DNA of 64,000 bases from Agrobacterium tumefaciens (GCF_009649785.1 NZ_WJOK01000005.1:214691-278690), one strand, 5' to 3'; shown: positions 50,194-59,936, counted from the stretch's first letter. Numbers and translations are program-made. The notes: generated by a model not told the origin, from the sequence alone.

Positions 50194-53100
50194 CGCCGTC
50201 TCCCGGTTCTGCCGTCGACCATTCCGAAACGCGGGCGAGGTGGTCATATTCCCCACCGTAGGATTGCTGCTCCTCCGGCACCAGCCGCGAGGCAAAGCCG
50301 TTTTCGCCATCACGCAGCGAACGCACGAACTTGGCCAGCTGATCGATTGATTCGGTTGCCAGCTCGATTGCCGATTTCGGTGCTTTTTTGCCACCCCGGT
50401 TGGAGTGTTCGTTGTTCACCTGGTCGGCAAAAAAACGGGTACCCGGCCGCAGGCGCACATAGATAAGGTTCTCCGGCGTCTGCGAACCCGCCTCGCGGAA
50501 GGCGCCCCGCATCAGTGCTGCCGCTTCCAGCGCGAGCTGCGGGTCGAGCAGCGCGCGCGCCTGATTGACTGAAGGCGCAAGCCCCGTTTTGTAGTCGATA
50601 ATATCCGCCTGACCGCCGGTCTTGATATCTATGCGGTCGGCGATGCCGGTCAGCCTTATGCCTGCCTCGGGGATTTCCTGTCCGGCACGCGCCTCGAAAA
50701 AGCTGCGGCGGATGGATGGATGTCGTTCTTTCTCCCAGTCGATAAAGGCGCGTGCCACCGCCTCGAATCGCGGGCGCCAGATGACATCGACATGTGCAGG
50801 AAGATCTTCCGCGTCGAAACTTTCATCCAGAATACGCTGCATGGCCTCGAGCGATGCCGGTGTGCCGGGAATATGCCCCTCGCGGGAATAGCGCTCGATG
50901 ATTGCATGATAGAGCGTGCCACGGTCGGCGGCATTGGGATCGCGGTTGAAGCCATCAAGCGGGTTGAGCTTCAGGATACGCCGCGCGTAGATCGAATAGG
51001 GGTCACGGCGCAGCCTGCCCACTTCGCTGAAGGAATAGCTCTTCGGCTGCAAGTCAGCCGGCGGTTTGGGGGCAGGGCGCTTTGCTGCTTCCTGGTCGAT
51101 GCTCGCATCCATCAGTGCCGCCCAGTGGCGATAGGTCTCGCCGCGCTTCTTCAGCTGGTCGGCAAAATCCTCGCCGCCGAGTGCCAGCAACCGTTGCAGC
51201 CAGCGCGATGCGACTGCGGGTGTCGAGCCCTGTCTGAGCGCGCGGCTGTAGAAAATCTGCCGTGTCCCGTTCGCCATCTCGAAATCGTGCGCCAGCTGGC
51301 CGATGCGCCGTTCCGGCGGTTCCAGGCCGATGGCTGTCTTCATGTTGCGGGACAGAAACGGGTTGTTTGCAGTCTGGCCCGGCCAAAGCCCTTCATTGAG
51401 ACCGCCGATCACGACAGTGTCGACGCTTTGCAGTCGTGCCTCAAGGGCACCGAAAATGAAAATGCGCGGATGGCGCATGGATCGCGGCTTGATCGATTCG
51501 CCAGCAACCAGTGCCGCGAAGATATCAGCCCATTGCGGACCATCCGCATCAAGGATTTCGCCGCTTTCCATCAATTCGCCAAACAGGCCGGAAAGCTTGT
51601 CGCCTGCCTCGCCGGACCAGAGAGTGGCAAGATCGTTGTTGTCATCCGCGCAGATGGCTTCGATCACCCGGCCCGTCCGCTCGGCCCAATCGGAAAGCGG
51701 CAATTTGTCCGTGAAAGACCGGCCTGAGCGGTCGCGACGAACGAATGCGCTGCCAAGCGGCTCTGTCGAAACGGCGATCCGGCGTGCCAGATCGCGCGCG
51801 GCGTCTACGCTTCCCTCAGGCAGTGCCAGCCTCCAGGCAGGCGGATGCCGGTCATCGCGCTGTGCCGCCAGTTGCGCATCGAGAACCGCCTCCAGATTGC
51901 CGATTTCGGTTTCGACGCGGCCGCCTCTAAGTGCGATCAATTCCAGCGCCTTTGATGCTTTTGTAAAAGCCTCCAGCGAAAGCCCGAAACGGCTGAGCGG
52001 ATGTTTCAGAAGGGAAATGACCGGCACCGGATCTCCGGGCCTGAGGATAGCTTCCAGTGCGAGTTGCGTCAGTCCGGCCTGCGGCGTGGCGGAAAGCGGC
52101 GTACCGGCGGAATCGTCGGCTTCGATACCGAAGCGCTGCAATTCCGTCGCCACGCGCCTGGCCAGTCCGCGATCGGGCGTGATCAGCGCGGCCTGAGACG
52201 GGCGGCCAGCGCCCGGCGCTTCAAGCGCCAGCCGCAGCGCCACCGCAATTGCGGTTGCCTCTTCGCGCTCGTTGGCAGCTTCTATCAGGGTCGCTGCCGC
52301 AAAAGCATCGTCGAAAAATCCGGGTTGCTTGTCCTCACGCCAGCGGTTCCAGTCACTGGTGGATTTGGCAGGAGCAAGTGCTGCCGAAAAAACCGCCGCG
52401 CGTTTTTCAAGATCGCTATCGATAGCGCCAATCTGAACGACATCGTCTCGCATGATATCGAGCTTCTGCAACAGCATGTAGAGCCCGTATTGCGAATGGG
52501 TGCGGCTTGAAGGATCGGTAGGGTCCTCGGCAATAGCCTCCCATTGCTCCTCCGGCATCGTGAGATCGAGGCCCGGAAGCACGACGACGCCTTGGGGCAG
52601 GGAGGCGACAGAGGCGATAAGGTCTGCTGCTGCCGGAATTGAGCCCGTGGAGCCCGCAACGATGATTGGTCCGGTGTCCGGCAGGTTGGCAAGCCGGTTC
52701 GCCTCCGCCCTCAGGATGCCGTTGCGATGTCGGCCTGCGGAAGTTCGATTGAGTTCGGCAAGACGGGCGGGCCAGAACACGCTGGCGATTTTCAGGAAAT
52801 CCGCCGTCAGTTGCCACCATTGGGCGTGATCGCCGGTATCGAGATGCGCGAGCGCCTCCCATTCCTTTTCTTCCGTATCCATCGCATCGATCACTTCGCC
52901 AAGCGCGCGCGCCAGCCATATGGCGTCGGCAGGGCTGGCGGGGGCGACAAGTGGTGAGTCCGAATGGATGGCCCTGATGGCGTCCGGCAGGCTGTTGCGC
53001 CATGCCAGAATGAGGCGCGCCAGCTCGATTTGCCGGCCGGTGCCGGAAATCGGCGGCGCCAGATCCATGATCTCAGGATTTTCGATCTCGAAGAAGCCGC

Positions 53101-53368
53101 TGTCGTCATCGGTTTCGCCGAGCGGCCGGATCAGTGGCAAAATGGCGGAACGGCCGCCCAGAAGATCGACAAACTCTGAGCGCAGCACGCGGGCGGAGCG
53201 CCGGGTCGGAACATAGATCGTCACCTTGGCAAGCGAAAGCGGATCCGCAGGGTCGTATTTATAGCCGGCTGTCAGTGTCCCGTCACACAGCGTTTCCGCG
53301 AGCGTTTTGAGGAACGGTGTTCCCGCAGCGATCGTCAGGACGCGCTTTGCGTGATGGGTCAAAGTCAT
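50183..53368 (-). CDS. addB: AddB nuclease-helicase subunit (alphaproteobacterial type)
   Basis: This 1061-residue partner of AddA has an inactivated-helicase-like N-terminal half starting around YVPTRRSARVLRSEF. Its C-terminal nuclease domain has GIADRIDIKTGGQADIIDYKTG and QLALEAAALMRG. I do not see the four iron-sulphur cysteines expected of Bacillus-type AddB. The start overlaps the murU stop by 4 bases. Confidence 0.93.
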   Translation of the reverse strand: MTLTHHAKRVLTIAAGTPFLKTLAETLCDGTLTAGYKYDPADPLSLAKVTIYVPTRRSARVLRSEFVDLLGGRSAILPLIRPLGETDDDSGFFEIENPEIMDLAPPISGTGRQIELARLILAWRNSLPDAIRAIHSDSPLVAPASPADAIWLARALGEVIDAMDTEEKEWEALAHLDTGDHAQWWQLTADFLKIASVFWPARLAELNRTSAGRHRNGILRAEANRLANLPDTGPIIVAGSTGSIPAAADLIASVASLPQGVVVLPGLDLTMPEEQWEAIAEDPTDPSSRTHSQYGLYMLLQKLDIMRDDVVQIGAIDSDLEKRAAVFSAALAPAKSTSDWNRWREDKQPGFFDDAFAAATLIEAANEREEATAIAVALRLALEAPGAGRPSQAALITPDRGLARRVATELQRFGIEADDSAGTPLSATPQAGLTQLALEAILRPGDPVPVISLLKHPLSRFGLSLEAFTKASKALELIALRGGRVETEIGNLEAVLDAQLAAQRDDRHPPAWRLALPEGSVDAARDLARRIAVSTEPLGSAFVRRDRSGRSFTDKLPLSDWAERTGRVIEAICADDNNDLATLWSGEAGDKLSGLFGELMESGEILDADGPQWADIFAALVAGESIKPRSMRHPRIFIFGALEARLQSVDTVVIGGLNEGLWPGQTANNPFLSRNMKTAIGLEPPERRIGQLAHDFEMANGTRQIFYSRALRQGSTPAVASRWLQRLLALGGEDFADQLKKRGETYRHWAALMDASIDQEAAKRPAPKPPADLQPKSYSFSEVGRLRRDPYSIYARRILKLNPLDGFNRDPNAADRGTLYHAIIERYSREGHIPGTPASLEAMQRILDESFDAEDLPAHVDVIWRPRFEAVARAFIDWEKERHPSIRRSFFEARAGQEIPEAGIRLTGIADRIDIKTGGQADIIDYKTGLAPSVNQARALLDPQLALEAAALMRGAFREAGSQTPENLIYVRLRPGTRFFADQVNNEHSNRGGKKAPKSAIELATESIDQLAKFVRSLRDGENGFASRLVPEEQQSYGGEYDHLARVSEWSTAEPGDGDDD

Positions 53369-54102
53369 GCAGAGCGCTTTTCCCTGTATTGCCGGATGAT
53401 ACTTTCGGCATCGTCTATCGCATCGGGAGTGCCGACGGTGATCCAGTGGCCATCCAGTGAAAGCCCGAAAAGCCGGTCTTTCTCGATGGCGCTGTCGAAA
53501 TAGATATTCAGGTTGAAAGCATCCCCCGGCGCATCGTCCAGCAGGTGCGAATCCATGGCAATGGCCCCGGCATAAACCACCGGGTTCGTGTCCCCGTCGC
53601 GATACCGCGCCAGTCTACCATCCGAAGAGAGGTTGAAATCCCTCTTGCCGTTATGACCGGTGGTACGGTCCATATCGACGCAGAGCATCGCCATATCCAT
53701 GCGCGTCGCATCGAAGAATTGTGCAAGCTTGCGCAGGTTGCTGACGGCATTCAGCTGCTCGCCAATCCAGAAAAGATCGGCATTCATGACGAAGACGGGA
53801 CCTGGCTCCAGAAGTTTCAGGCCCTTGGCAAGTCCGCCACCGGAATTCATCAGCTGCGACCGCTCGTCGGAAATCAGGATTTCGGCGTCGGTACGGGTTT
53901 CAAGATGGGAGATCATCTGATCGGCATGGTGATGGACGTTGACGACGATCTTCTCGGCGCCGGCCTCGACAAGGGCGTCGAGCGCGTAGTCGATCATCGG
54001 TTTGCCGGCGATCTTGACGAGCGGTTTCGGGATCGTATCCGTGATCGGGCGCATCCGGGTGCCGAGCCCGGCGGCCAGCACCATCGCGTTCTTGATCGTC
54101 AT
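53365..54102 (-). CDS. murU: MurNAc-1-phosphate uridylyltransferase MurU-like nucleotidyltransferase
   Basis: This 245-residue sugar-1-phosphate nucleotidyltransferase has AMVLAAGLGTRMRPITDTIPKPLVKIAGKPMI-type N-terminal signature (residues 6-37), the metal-binding NADLFW, and a C-terminal HWITVGTPDAI. It is encoded directly after an AmgK-like kinase domain. AmgK-MurU is the pathway that converts MurNAc to UDP-MurNAc in peptidoglycan recycling, so MurU is the best assignment. The start at 54102 is by homology; its ribosome-binding site is weak. Confidence 0.82.
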   Translation of the reverse strand: MTIKNAMVLAAGLGTRMRPITDTIPKPLVKIAGKPMIDYALDALVEAGAEKIVVNVHHHADQMISHLETRTDAEILISDERSQLMNSGGGLAKGLKLLEPGPVFVMNADLFWIGEQLNAVSNLRKLAQFFDATRMDMAMLCVDMDRTTGHNGKRDFNLSSDGRLARYRDGDTNPVVYAGAIAMDSHLLDDAPGDAFNLNIYFDSAIEKDRLFGLSLDGHWITVGTPDAIDDAESIIRQYREKRSA

Positions 54103-54125
54103 CGTGGTCAACCGTCTTTCAGTCT

Positions 54126-55631
54126 TTAAAATTCCATGCCCATATGGACGCACCAGTCTTTGAGCGGTGCAAGTTCGGGATGCGAAAGCGCTGCGGAAAG
54201 ATAGCGAAACGTCCTTGGCATATGTTTCATATAACCGGGTTTGCCATCGCGTTCCAACAGCCTTACCCAGATACCGGCCAGTTTGCAGTTGCGCTGCGCC
54301 GACATGATGGCGAAAGCCTTGAGAAAGGACGCCTCATCGAAGGACGGCTCGTCTCGTCTAATGTCGAGATAGTGCGAAAGCAGGCGTTCCTGCAGTTCGG
54401 GCGAAATGGTAACCCGCGCATCCTGCACGATGGAGGCGAGATCGTAGGCCGTCGGGCCGATCATCGCGTCTTGAAAATCGATCAGTCCGACTTGCCGGAT
54501 GCCTGCATTATGCTCTTGCCAGAGAATGTTGGGCGAATGGAAATCGCGCAGAAGTAGCCCGCTTTCGCAGCCACTGAGCGCGTCTATCAGGCCGTCCCAA
54601 AGAGCATAATAGTCACGCTTCTCGGTATCGGACAGTGATTTGCCGCGTTTGTGGGGCAGATACCATTCCACCAGCAGCGACACCTCGATCTTCATCGCCG
54701 GTCGATCGAAAGGAGGCACTTCGTAGGTGCTGCCGTCACCAACTGGCAGCTTGCGCGGTGTCGGAGCTTTATGAAGGGCGGCGAGGCAGGCGACGCTTTG
54801 CAGATAACGTTCCTCAATCGGCGTTCCGTCGGGCGCAAGCACCCCCTCCCGCCCGAGGTCCTCCAGGAGAAGAATGCCCTGATCGGTATCCGCCGCCAGT
54901 ATTTCAGGCGCGCGAAAGCCGCTATTTCGCAGATAATTGCCGATCGCCACGAAGGAACGGGCATCCTGGGCAAGATGGGCGATTTCCGCATAGGTCTTGC
55001 CATCAGCAACGATCGCACCTCTCAAAGGGCGTCGCCAGTCCATCAGGATAAGGTCCGGACCATCGGTGGAAATGGTCTCATAGGCGCGTGTGGAAGCATC
55101 GCCGCTTAGGAAATGGCGGGTCGCATCGCCCTTGCCATTTTTCGCAAGAAAATCGCGAATGGCGAAAACGCGCTCAAGCCGTGCTTTCTGTTTCGCGGGA
55201 GCATCGATTACAGCCCGACGCCCGTCACCGGAGTGTTCCAGTCGCAGGCTGATGGTCTGGTTTTGCGGGAGGATTTCGGCGGCGATATCAGGCCACTCGA
55301 TCAGGCAGATACCGTCTTCCAGCATCTCGTCGATGCCGAGTTCGTCCAGTTCCGAGACGTCAGACAGTCGGTATAGATCAAGATGGGCAACGGGAATACG
55401 TGTTGGATAGGTCTGGATGATCGTGAATGTGGGGCTTGGAACTTCAAGATCACGTGCATCCGCCATCGCCCGGATGAAGGCGCGGGCGAGAGTGGATTTG
55501 CCCGCGCCGAGATCTCCGATCAGCGCGAGGCAATCGCCAGCTCCCAAAGCCAGCGCCAGATCTTCGCCTAACCGGATGGTGTCCTTTTCCCCATTGAGGG
55601 AAAGGGTGATCGGCAGGATATCGTCACTCAT
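54126..55631 (-). CDS. Fusion of TsaE ATPase and AmgK-type sugar kinase
   Basis: This 501-residue protein joins two enzymes. Residues about 1-155 are TsaE, the ATPase for tRNA threonylcarbamoyladenosine (Walker A GDLGAGKST, residues 39-47, PSPTFTIIQTY and HLDLYRL). Residues about 165-501 are an aminoglycoside-phosphotransferase-fold kinase with LLRDFHSPNIL (Asp363, Asn368) and LIDFQDAMIGPTAYDLAS (385-400). These match AmgK, the anomeric MurNAc/GlcNAc kinase. There is no frame break between the parts. It overlaps divL by 4 bases and is followed by murU. Confidence 0.88.
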   Translation of the reverse strand: MSDDILPITLSLNGEKDTIRLGEDLALALGAGDCLALIGDLGAGKSTLARAFIRAMADARDLEVPSPTFTIIQTYPTRIPVAHLDLYRLSDVSELDELGIDEMLEDGICLIEWPDIAAEILPQNQTISLRLEHSGDGRRAVIDAPAKQKARLERVFAIRDFLAKNGKGDATRHFLSGDASTRAYETISTDGPDLILMDWRRPLRGAIVADGKTYAEIAHLAQDARSFVAIGNYLRNSGFRAPEILAADTDQGILLLEDLGREGVLAPDGTPIEERYLQSVACLAALHKAPTPRKLPVGDGSTYEVPPFDRPAMKIEVSLLVEWYLPHKRGKSLSDTEKRDYYALWDGLIDALSGCESGLLLRDFHSPNILWQEHNAGIRQVGLIDFQDAMIGPTAYDLASIVQDARVTISPELQERLLSHYLDIRRDEPSFDEASFLKAFAIMSAQRNCKLAGIWVRLLERDGKPGYMKHMPRTFRYLSAALSHPELAPLKDWCVHMGMEF

Positions 55632-58210
55632 TCTGCGGCGATGGAATGCGGGTGCACACCCGAAGGAATGCGGCAGGTGACGATGGTCCCGTTGCCGGGC
55701 CGGCTGTCGATGCTGACAGTGCCGTGATGCAGGCTGACGAAGCTTTCCACGATAGAAAGGCCAAGGCCAGCGCCGGTCCGCCGCCCGCCGTTACCGCGCG
55801 TCTCGAAGCGGTCAAACACGGCCTTGAGCATGTCTTCGGGGATACCCGGTCCCTTGTCCGCCACCGAGAACAGGAAGTCACCCTCGCTGCGCTGGCATGA
55901 AAGCTGAACGGAAGACCCTTCCGGCGCAAAATTGATTGCATTGGTGAGGAGCTTGATGAGGATCTGCTTCAGGCGCTGGTGATCCGCCACCAGACTGCCG
56001 AGATGCGCGGGTGCGACGATCTCGAGCGAAATACCGCTTTCCTGTAGCCGGTCGGCAATCTGCACCGAAACGTCGTCGAGCAATTCGTTGAGATCGTTTT
56101 CCGAATAGTTCAGCTGCATGATGCCAGCATCGACGGTCGCGAGATCGAGGATGTCGTTCACGATGGTCAGAAGAACCGAGGAAGAGGTGGAAATATGGTC
56201 GAGATATTCCGCCTGCCGGTCCGTCAATTCTCCAATACCCGGGGTCTTCAGGAGATCGGTGAAGCCGATGATATTGGTCAGCGGCGAGCGCAACTCATAA
56301 GAGACGTGCTGCACGAAATCGTTCTTCAGCTCGTCGGCCTTGAGCAGTGCGTCGTTCTTTTCCTTGAGCGCCCGCTCGGCCCGCACGCTGTCAGTCATGT
56401 TGACGAATGTCAGCATGGTCTGCGCATCCGGCAGCGGAATAATGGCGTAGTCGAGGACCAGGCCGGAGAGCAGCTCCAACGTTCCCTGTCTCGACGGGCG
56501 TTCATCGTCAAAGCTGGTGATGAACTGGCTGAAAGAGCGCCAGCCATCCGGCTTGTCGTAGGATTGCGTGCAGGCGGCCTCAACGGCGCGGATATGGGTT
56601 CCAGTTTCCGCCTGCTCGGCGGTAACGCCCCAGAGGGCCCTGAATGCCGGGTTGGAAAGGCGAATACGTCCGTCCGCACCAAACACGGCGACACCTTCGG
56701 CCAGATGGTCGATGGTTTCGCCCTGCACCTTCACCAAGGTGTTGTAACGCATCTGTAGATCGACCTGTTCGGTCAGGTTCTCGAAGACCCATGTCGCGCC
56801 GCCCTGCGGGTGGGCGGTCGCGATAACCCGCAACGTCTGGCCGTTGGGCAGGTGCCACAGATCGGTCTTGGTATCGAGAGAGCGGTAAACGGAGAGTGCC
56901 GTCTCTTTCCAGTTTTTCCAGTTCAGCTGCTCGGGCAATTTGCCGGCGGTGCGCAGCCTGTCGAGAAGCTCGGAATTATCTGGGCCGGATTCCAGAAAAA
57001 CCAGATCGAAGCCCCACAGGGTGGCAAAGGCCTGATTGTAGAATTGCAGCCGCTGCCGGCCGTCGAAAATGGCGACGGGCGTTGCGAGATGATCCAGCGT
57101 TTCGGCGTGGCTTTTCAGAACCCGCTTCATTTCCTCGCGGGTGGTTTCCGCTTCGGTGGCATCGATGGCGATGCCTGCAGAACCGCCCGCCGTCTTGATA
57201 TCGACAACGTCGAAGAAGGTACGGTTTCCGGAAACCACCGTCGAAATGCGATCGTGGTAGGGGGAACTCGGCGTGGCAGCCGCACGTATCTTCTGCCGGG
57301 TAACGGTGTTCAGAAGCTCGCGTTTCTCCTGAATGGTCTGTTCGGCATCGCGCGCATCCACAGCGTGCGCATAGGCGTGGTTCACCCATATGAGTTCGCC
57401 TTCGCCATTGCGCCGCCAGACGGGCTGTTCGATCGAATCGAGAAGTTCCTGAAAGGTGGAGACCGAGGCGATCAGGCGCTCGCGCTCCACCTGCAATTCG
57501 GCCAGTTCGGCGCGCAGGTTGTTGAGGGCGACGAAACGCGCGAAGGCATTGCCGCCGGAAACCCGGCCTTGAACTTCAATGACTTCGCCGCGCTGCGTCT
57601 CGATCGTCAGATCGAAACTCTGTGCGTGGCTGCGAAGTTTTTCGAGGGATTTTTCAAGCTGGCTCGCGGATGATGGCTTCAGCCAGCGCCCGAAGGCCAG
57701 AAAATCGTGATCCGCCTGCGGTGCGCCCGTCTCTACGGGCAGCTGCCCCAGAAATTCGGGGCGCTTGTCCACGCCGTCCCAGATGACGATGCGCCGGCTC
57801 TTGTCGGAGATAAGCGCCTCGTATTTCGCGATCTTGTGGTGGGATTCTGCCAGCGCCTTGCGGTATTCACCGCTCTCCGCCTCGATATTACCGCGCTGGC
57901 GCACCAGCCAGACGACGGAAAACAGCGTTGCCGAAAGCATGCCGACAAAAAGCGAATAGGTGATGGTTTCTCCGGATGAAAACAGCCGCGCGCCGGTCTT
58001 TGCGACAAGACCGTCCTGCGCCAGCGCCACATTTGCAGAGCCGGCGAGAACCGTGCCGGACATCAGGACGGGAAGCCGCGAAAAGCCTGTCCGCACAGCA
58101 CTGATCGCCAGCCGGCAACGCGCCATGGCCGCGCCCAATGCCACGCCAGCATGCGTGTTTTCAACGCGTTGAACTGTCTGCTCGCGCAGATCCGAATTGT
58201 GAACCGTCAT
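55628..58210 (-). CDS. divL: DivL-like cell-cycle kinase with tyrosine at the phosphoacceptor position
   Basis: This 860-residue membrane protein has one or two N-terminal hydrophobic segments (about 46-64 and 83-103), a coiled-coil linker (105-130, 230-250), PAS-type domains (about 250-350, 370-480, 500-600), a HisKA dimerisation helix and a HATPase domain (NAINFAPEG, DKGPGIPED, GAGLGLSIVESF). The H-box reads HVSYELRSPL. Tyr638 replaces the phosphorylated histidine, the hallmark of Caulobacter DivL. DivL controls the CckA-CtrA pathway in response to DivK. Identity is by motif and architecture. Confidence 0.85.
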   Translation of the reverse strand: MTVHNSDLREQTVQRVENTHAGVALGAAMARCRLAISAVRTGFSRLPVLMSGTVLAGSANVALAQDGLVAKTGARLFSSGETITYSLFVGMLSATLFSVVWLVRQRGNIEAESGEYRKALAESHHKIAKYEALISDKSRRIVIWDGVDKRPEFLGQLPVETGAPQADHDFLAFGRWLKPSSASQLEKSLEKLRSHAQSFDLTIETQRGEVIEVQGRVSGGNAFARFVALNNLRAELAELQVERERLIASVSTFQELLDSIEQPVWRRNGEGELIWVNHAYAHAVDARDAEQTIQEKRELLNTVTRQKIRAAATPSSPYHDRISTVVSGNRTFFDVVDIKTAGGSAGIAIDATEAETTREEMKRVLKSHAETLDHLATPVAIFDGRQRLQFYNQAFATLWGFDLVFLESGPDNSELLDRLRTAGKLPEQLNWKNWKETALSVYRSLDTKTDLWHLPNGQTLRVIATAHPQGGATWVFENLTEQVDLQMRYNTLVKVQGETIDHLAEGVAVFGADGRIRLSNPAFRALWGVTAEQAETGTHIRAVEAACTQSYDKPDGWRSFSQFITSFDDERPSRQGTLELLSGLVLDYAIIPLPDAQTMLTFVNMTDSVRAERALKEKNDALLKADELKNDFVQHVSYELRSPLTNIIGFTDLLKTPGIGELTDRQAEYLDHISTSSSVLLTIVNDILDLATVDAGIMQLNYSENDLNELLDDVSVQIADRLQESGISLEIVAPAHLGSLVADHQRLKQILIKLLTNAINFAPEGSSVQLSCQRSEGDFLFSVADKGPGIPEDMLKAVFDRFETRGNGGRRTGAGLGLSIVESFVSLHHGTVSIDSRPGNGTIVTCRIPSGVHPHSIAAE

Positions 58211-58342
58211 CCCCGGTCTGTCTCCGTCCTATGTGCCGCATCTTCGACAAGACATCCCATTTCGTCCCCGCCGCCCTTTGGCGTGTCCGAATCAAGTTCG
58301 ATGACAATACCGTCTTCATAAATCTGCGGAAAGGGAGCGCGC

Positions 58343-58380
58343 AAAAAAGATGCCGCGCGCTTTGTCAAGCGCACGGCATC
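58343..58380 (-). terminator. Rho-independent terminator downstream of ahcY
   Basis: On the minus strand GATGCCGTGCGCTT pairs across a 4-base loop with its complement, with one mismatch, and six Ts follow immediately. It separates ahcY from divL. Confidence 0.9.
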
Positions 58381-58418
58381 TACATATTGTGTAATTTCAG
58401 TGGATATTAACTATGAAA

Positions 58419-59819
58419 TTAATATCTGTAGTGTTCTGCCTTGAACGGACCCTGCTTCGAGATGCCGATATAATCAGCCTGAAGGTCGGAAAGTTCTGTC
58501 AGGCGCACGCCAAGCTTCTCGAGATGAAGGCGTGCGACCTTTTCGTCGAGGTGCTTCGGCAGCACGTAGACTTCGTTCTTGTATTCACCCGGCTTGGTGA
58601 AAAGCTCGATCTGGCCCAGCACCTGGTTGGTGAACGACGCCGACATGACGAAGGAAGGGTGACCTGTGGCATTGCCAAGGTTCAGCAGGCGGCCTTCGGA
58701 CAGCAGGATGATGCGGTTGCCCTTCGGGAACTCGATCATGTCGACCTGCGGCTTGATGTTTGTCCACTTGAGGTTACGCAGCGAAGCGACCTGAATTTCA
58801 TTGTCGAAATGGCCGATATTGCCGACGATGGCCATGTCCTTCATCTCGCGCATGTGCTCGATGCGGATAACGTCCTTATTGCCGGTGGTGGTGATGAAGA
58901 TGTCAGCGGAAGACACAACGTCTTCCAGGCGAACGACCTCGAAACCGTCCATGGCGGCCTGAAGCGCGCAGATCGGGTCGATTTCCGTGACCTTCACGCG
59001 GGCGCCAGCGCCCTGCAGCGAGGCGGCGGAACCCTTGCCGACATCGCCGTAACCGCAGACCACGGCAACCTTGCCGGCCATCATCACGTCGGTGGCGCGG
59101 CGAATGCCGTCTACCAGCGATTCCTTGCAGCCGTATTTGTTGTCGAACTTGGACTTGGTGACGCTGTCGTTAACGTTGATGGCCGGGAAGGGCAGGAGGC
59201 CCTTCTTGGCAAGATCGTAGAGACGATGAACGCCTGTCGTCGTTTCTTCCGTCACGCCCTTCAGCGCGTCACGCTGCTTGGTGAACCAGCCGGGGGAAGC
59301 CTTGAGGCGCTTGTTGATCTGCGCGAAAAGAATTTCCTCTTCTTCCGAACCGGGGTTGGAAAGAACGTCCTCACCGGCTTCGGCGCGCGCGCCGAGCAGA
59401 ATGTACATGGTGGCATCGCCGCCATCATCGAGGATCATGTTGGAGAGGCCGCCATCGGTCCACTGGAAGATCTTGTCGGTATATTCCCAATATTCCGTCA
59501 GGCTCTCACCCTTTACCGCGAAAACAGGAATGCCGGCCGCTGCAATAGCTGCTGCGGCATGGTCCTGCGTCGAGAAGATGTTGCAGGACGCCCAGCGGAT
59601 GTCCGCGCCCAGTTCCTTCAGCGTCTCGATGAGGACACCGGTCTGGATCGTCATGTGAAGAGAACCGGTAATACGTGCGCCCTTCAGGGGCTTGCTCTCG
59701 CCGAATTCCTTGCGGCAGGACATAAGGCCAGGCATTTCGGTTTCGGCGATGTCCAGTTCCTTGCGGCCGAATGCGGCAAGGTTGATATCGGCGATGATGT
59801 AGTCCTTCTCAAGGCTCAT
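58419..59819 (-). CDS. ahcY: S-adenosylhomocysteine hydrolase
   Basis: This 466-residue NAD-dependent enzyme splits S-adenosylhomocysteine into adenosine and homocysteine, clearing a product inhibitor of methyltransferases. It has [31 protein letters not shown] with the catalytic residues, NAD motif [15 protein letters not shown], and the C-terminal [25 protein letters not shown] site precedes the ATG. Upstream lie an AT-rich inverted repeat and a hairpin leader, suggesting specific regulation. Confidence 0.98.
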   Translation of the reverse strand: MSLEKDYIIADINLAAFGRKELDIAETEMPGLMSCRKEFGESKPLKGARITGSLHMTIQTGVLIETLKELGADIRWASCNIFSTQDHAAAAIAAAGIPVFAVKGESLTEYWEYTDKIFQWTDGGLSNMILDDGGDATMYILLGARAEAGEDVLSNPGSEEEEILFAQINKRLKASPGWFTKQRDALKGVTEETTTGVHRLYDLAKKGLLPFPAINVNDSVTKSKFDNKYGCKESLVDGIRRATDVMMAGKVAVVCGYGDVGKGSAASLQGAGARVKVTEIDPICALQAAMDGFEVVRLEDVVSSADIFITTTGNKDVIRIEHMREMKDMAIVGNIGHFDNEIQVASLRNLKWTNIKPQVDMIEFPKGNRIILLSEGRLLNLGNATGHPSFVMSASFTNQVLGQIELFTKPGEYKNEVYVLPKHLDEKVARLHLEKLGVRLTELSDLQADYIGISKQGPFKAEHYRY

Positions 59820-59845
59820 GAAGTTCTCCAGATCAGAAATGCCAT

Positions 59846-59888
59846 GCCTGCTGGCCCGGCTTTTAAACGTAGCAGCGGTTTAGCAGGC
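59846..59888 (-). promoter_or_regulatory. ahcY leader with alternative hairpins
   Basis: GCCTGCT (59846-59852) can pair with AGCAGGC (59882-59888). A competing AGCAGC lies at 59871-59876. This sits in the untranslated leader 27 to 69 bases upstream of ahcY. It does not match a riboswitch class I can name. Confidence 0.4.
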
Positions 59889-59912
59889 CAAAAACGATCT
59901 GGCAATAACGAT

Positions 59913-59936
59913 ATAAAGAAGTCTTTATGTCTTTAT
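59913..59936. promoter_or_regulatory. Inverted repeat upstream of ahcY, possible operator
   Basis: ATAAAGAAGTCTTTAT (59913-59928) is a perfect palindrome of 7-base arms with a 2-base centre. A further direct copy TCTTTAT is at 59930-59936. Position and shape suit an ArsR-type operator such as that of the SAM-cycle regulator SahR. The link is inference. Confidence 0.55.

Noticed and set aside
50194..50394. 67-codon N-terminal extension of addA
   Set aside because: It lies inside addB, resembles no AddA sequence, and the ATG at 50193 has a good ribosome-binding site.
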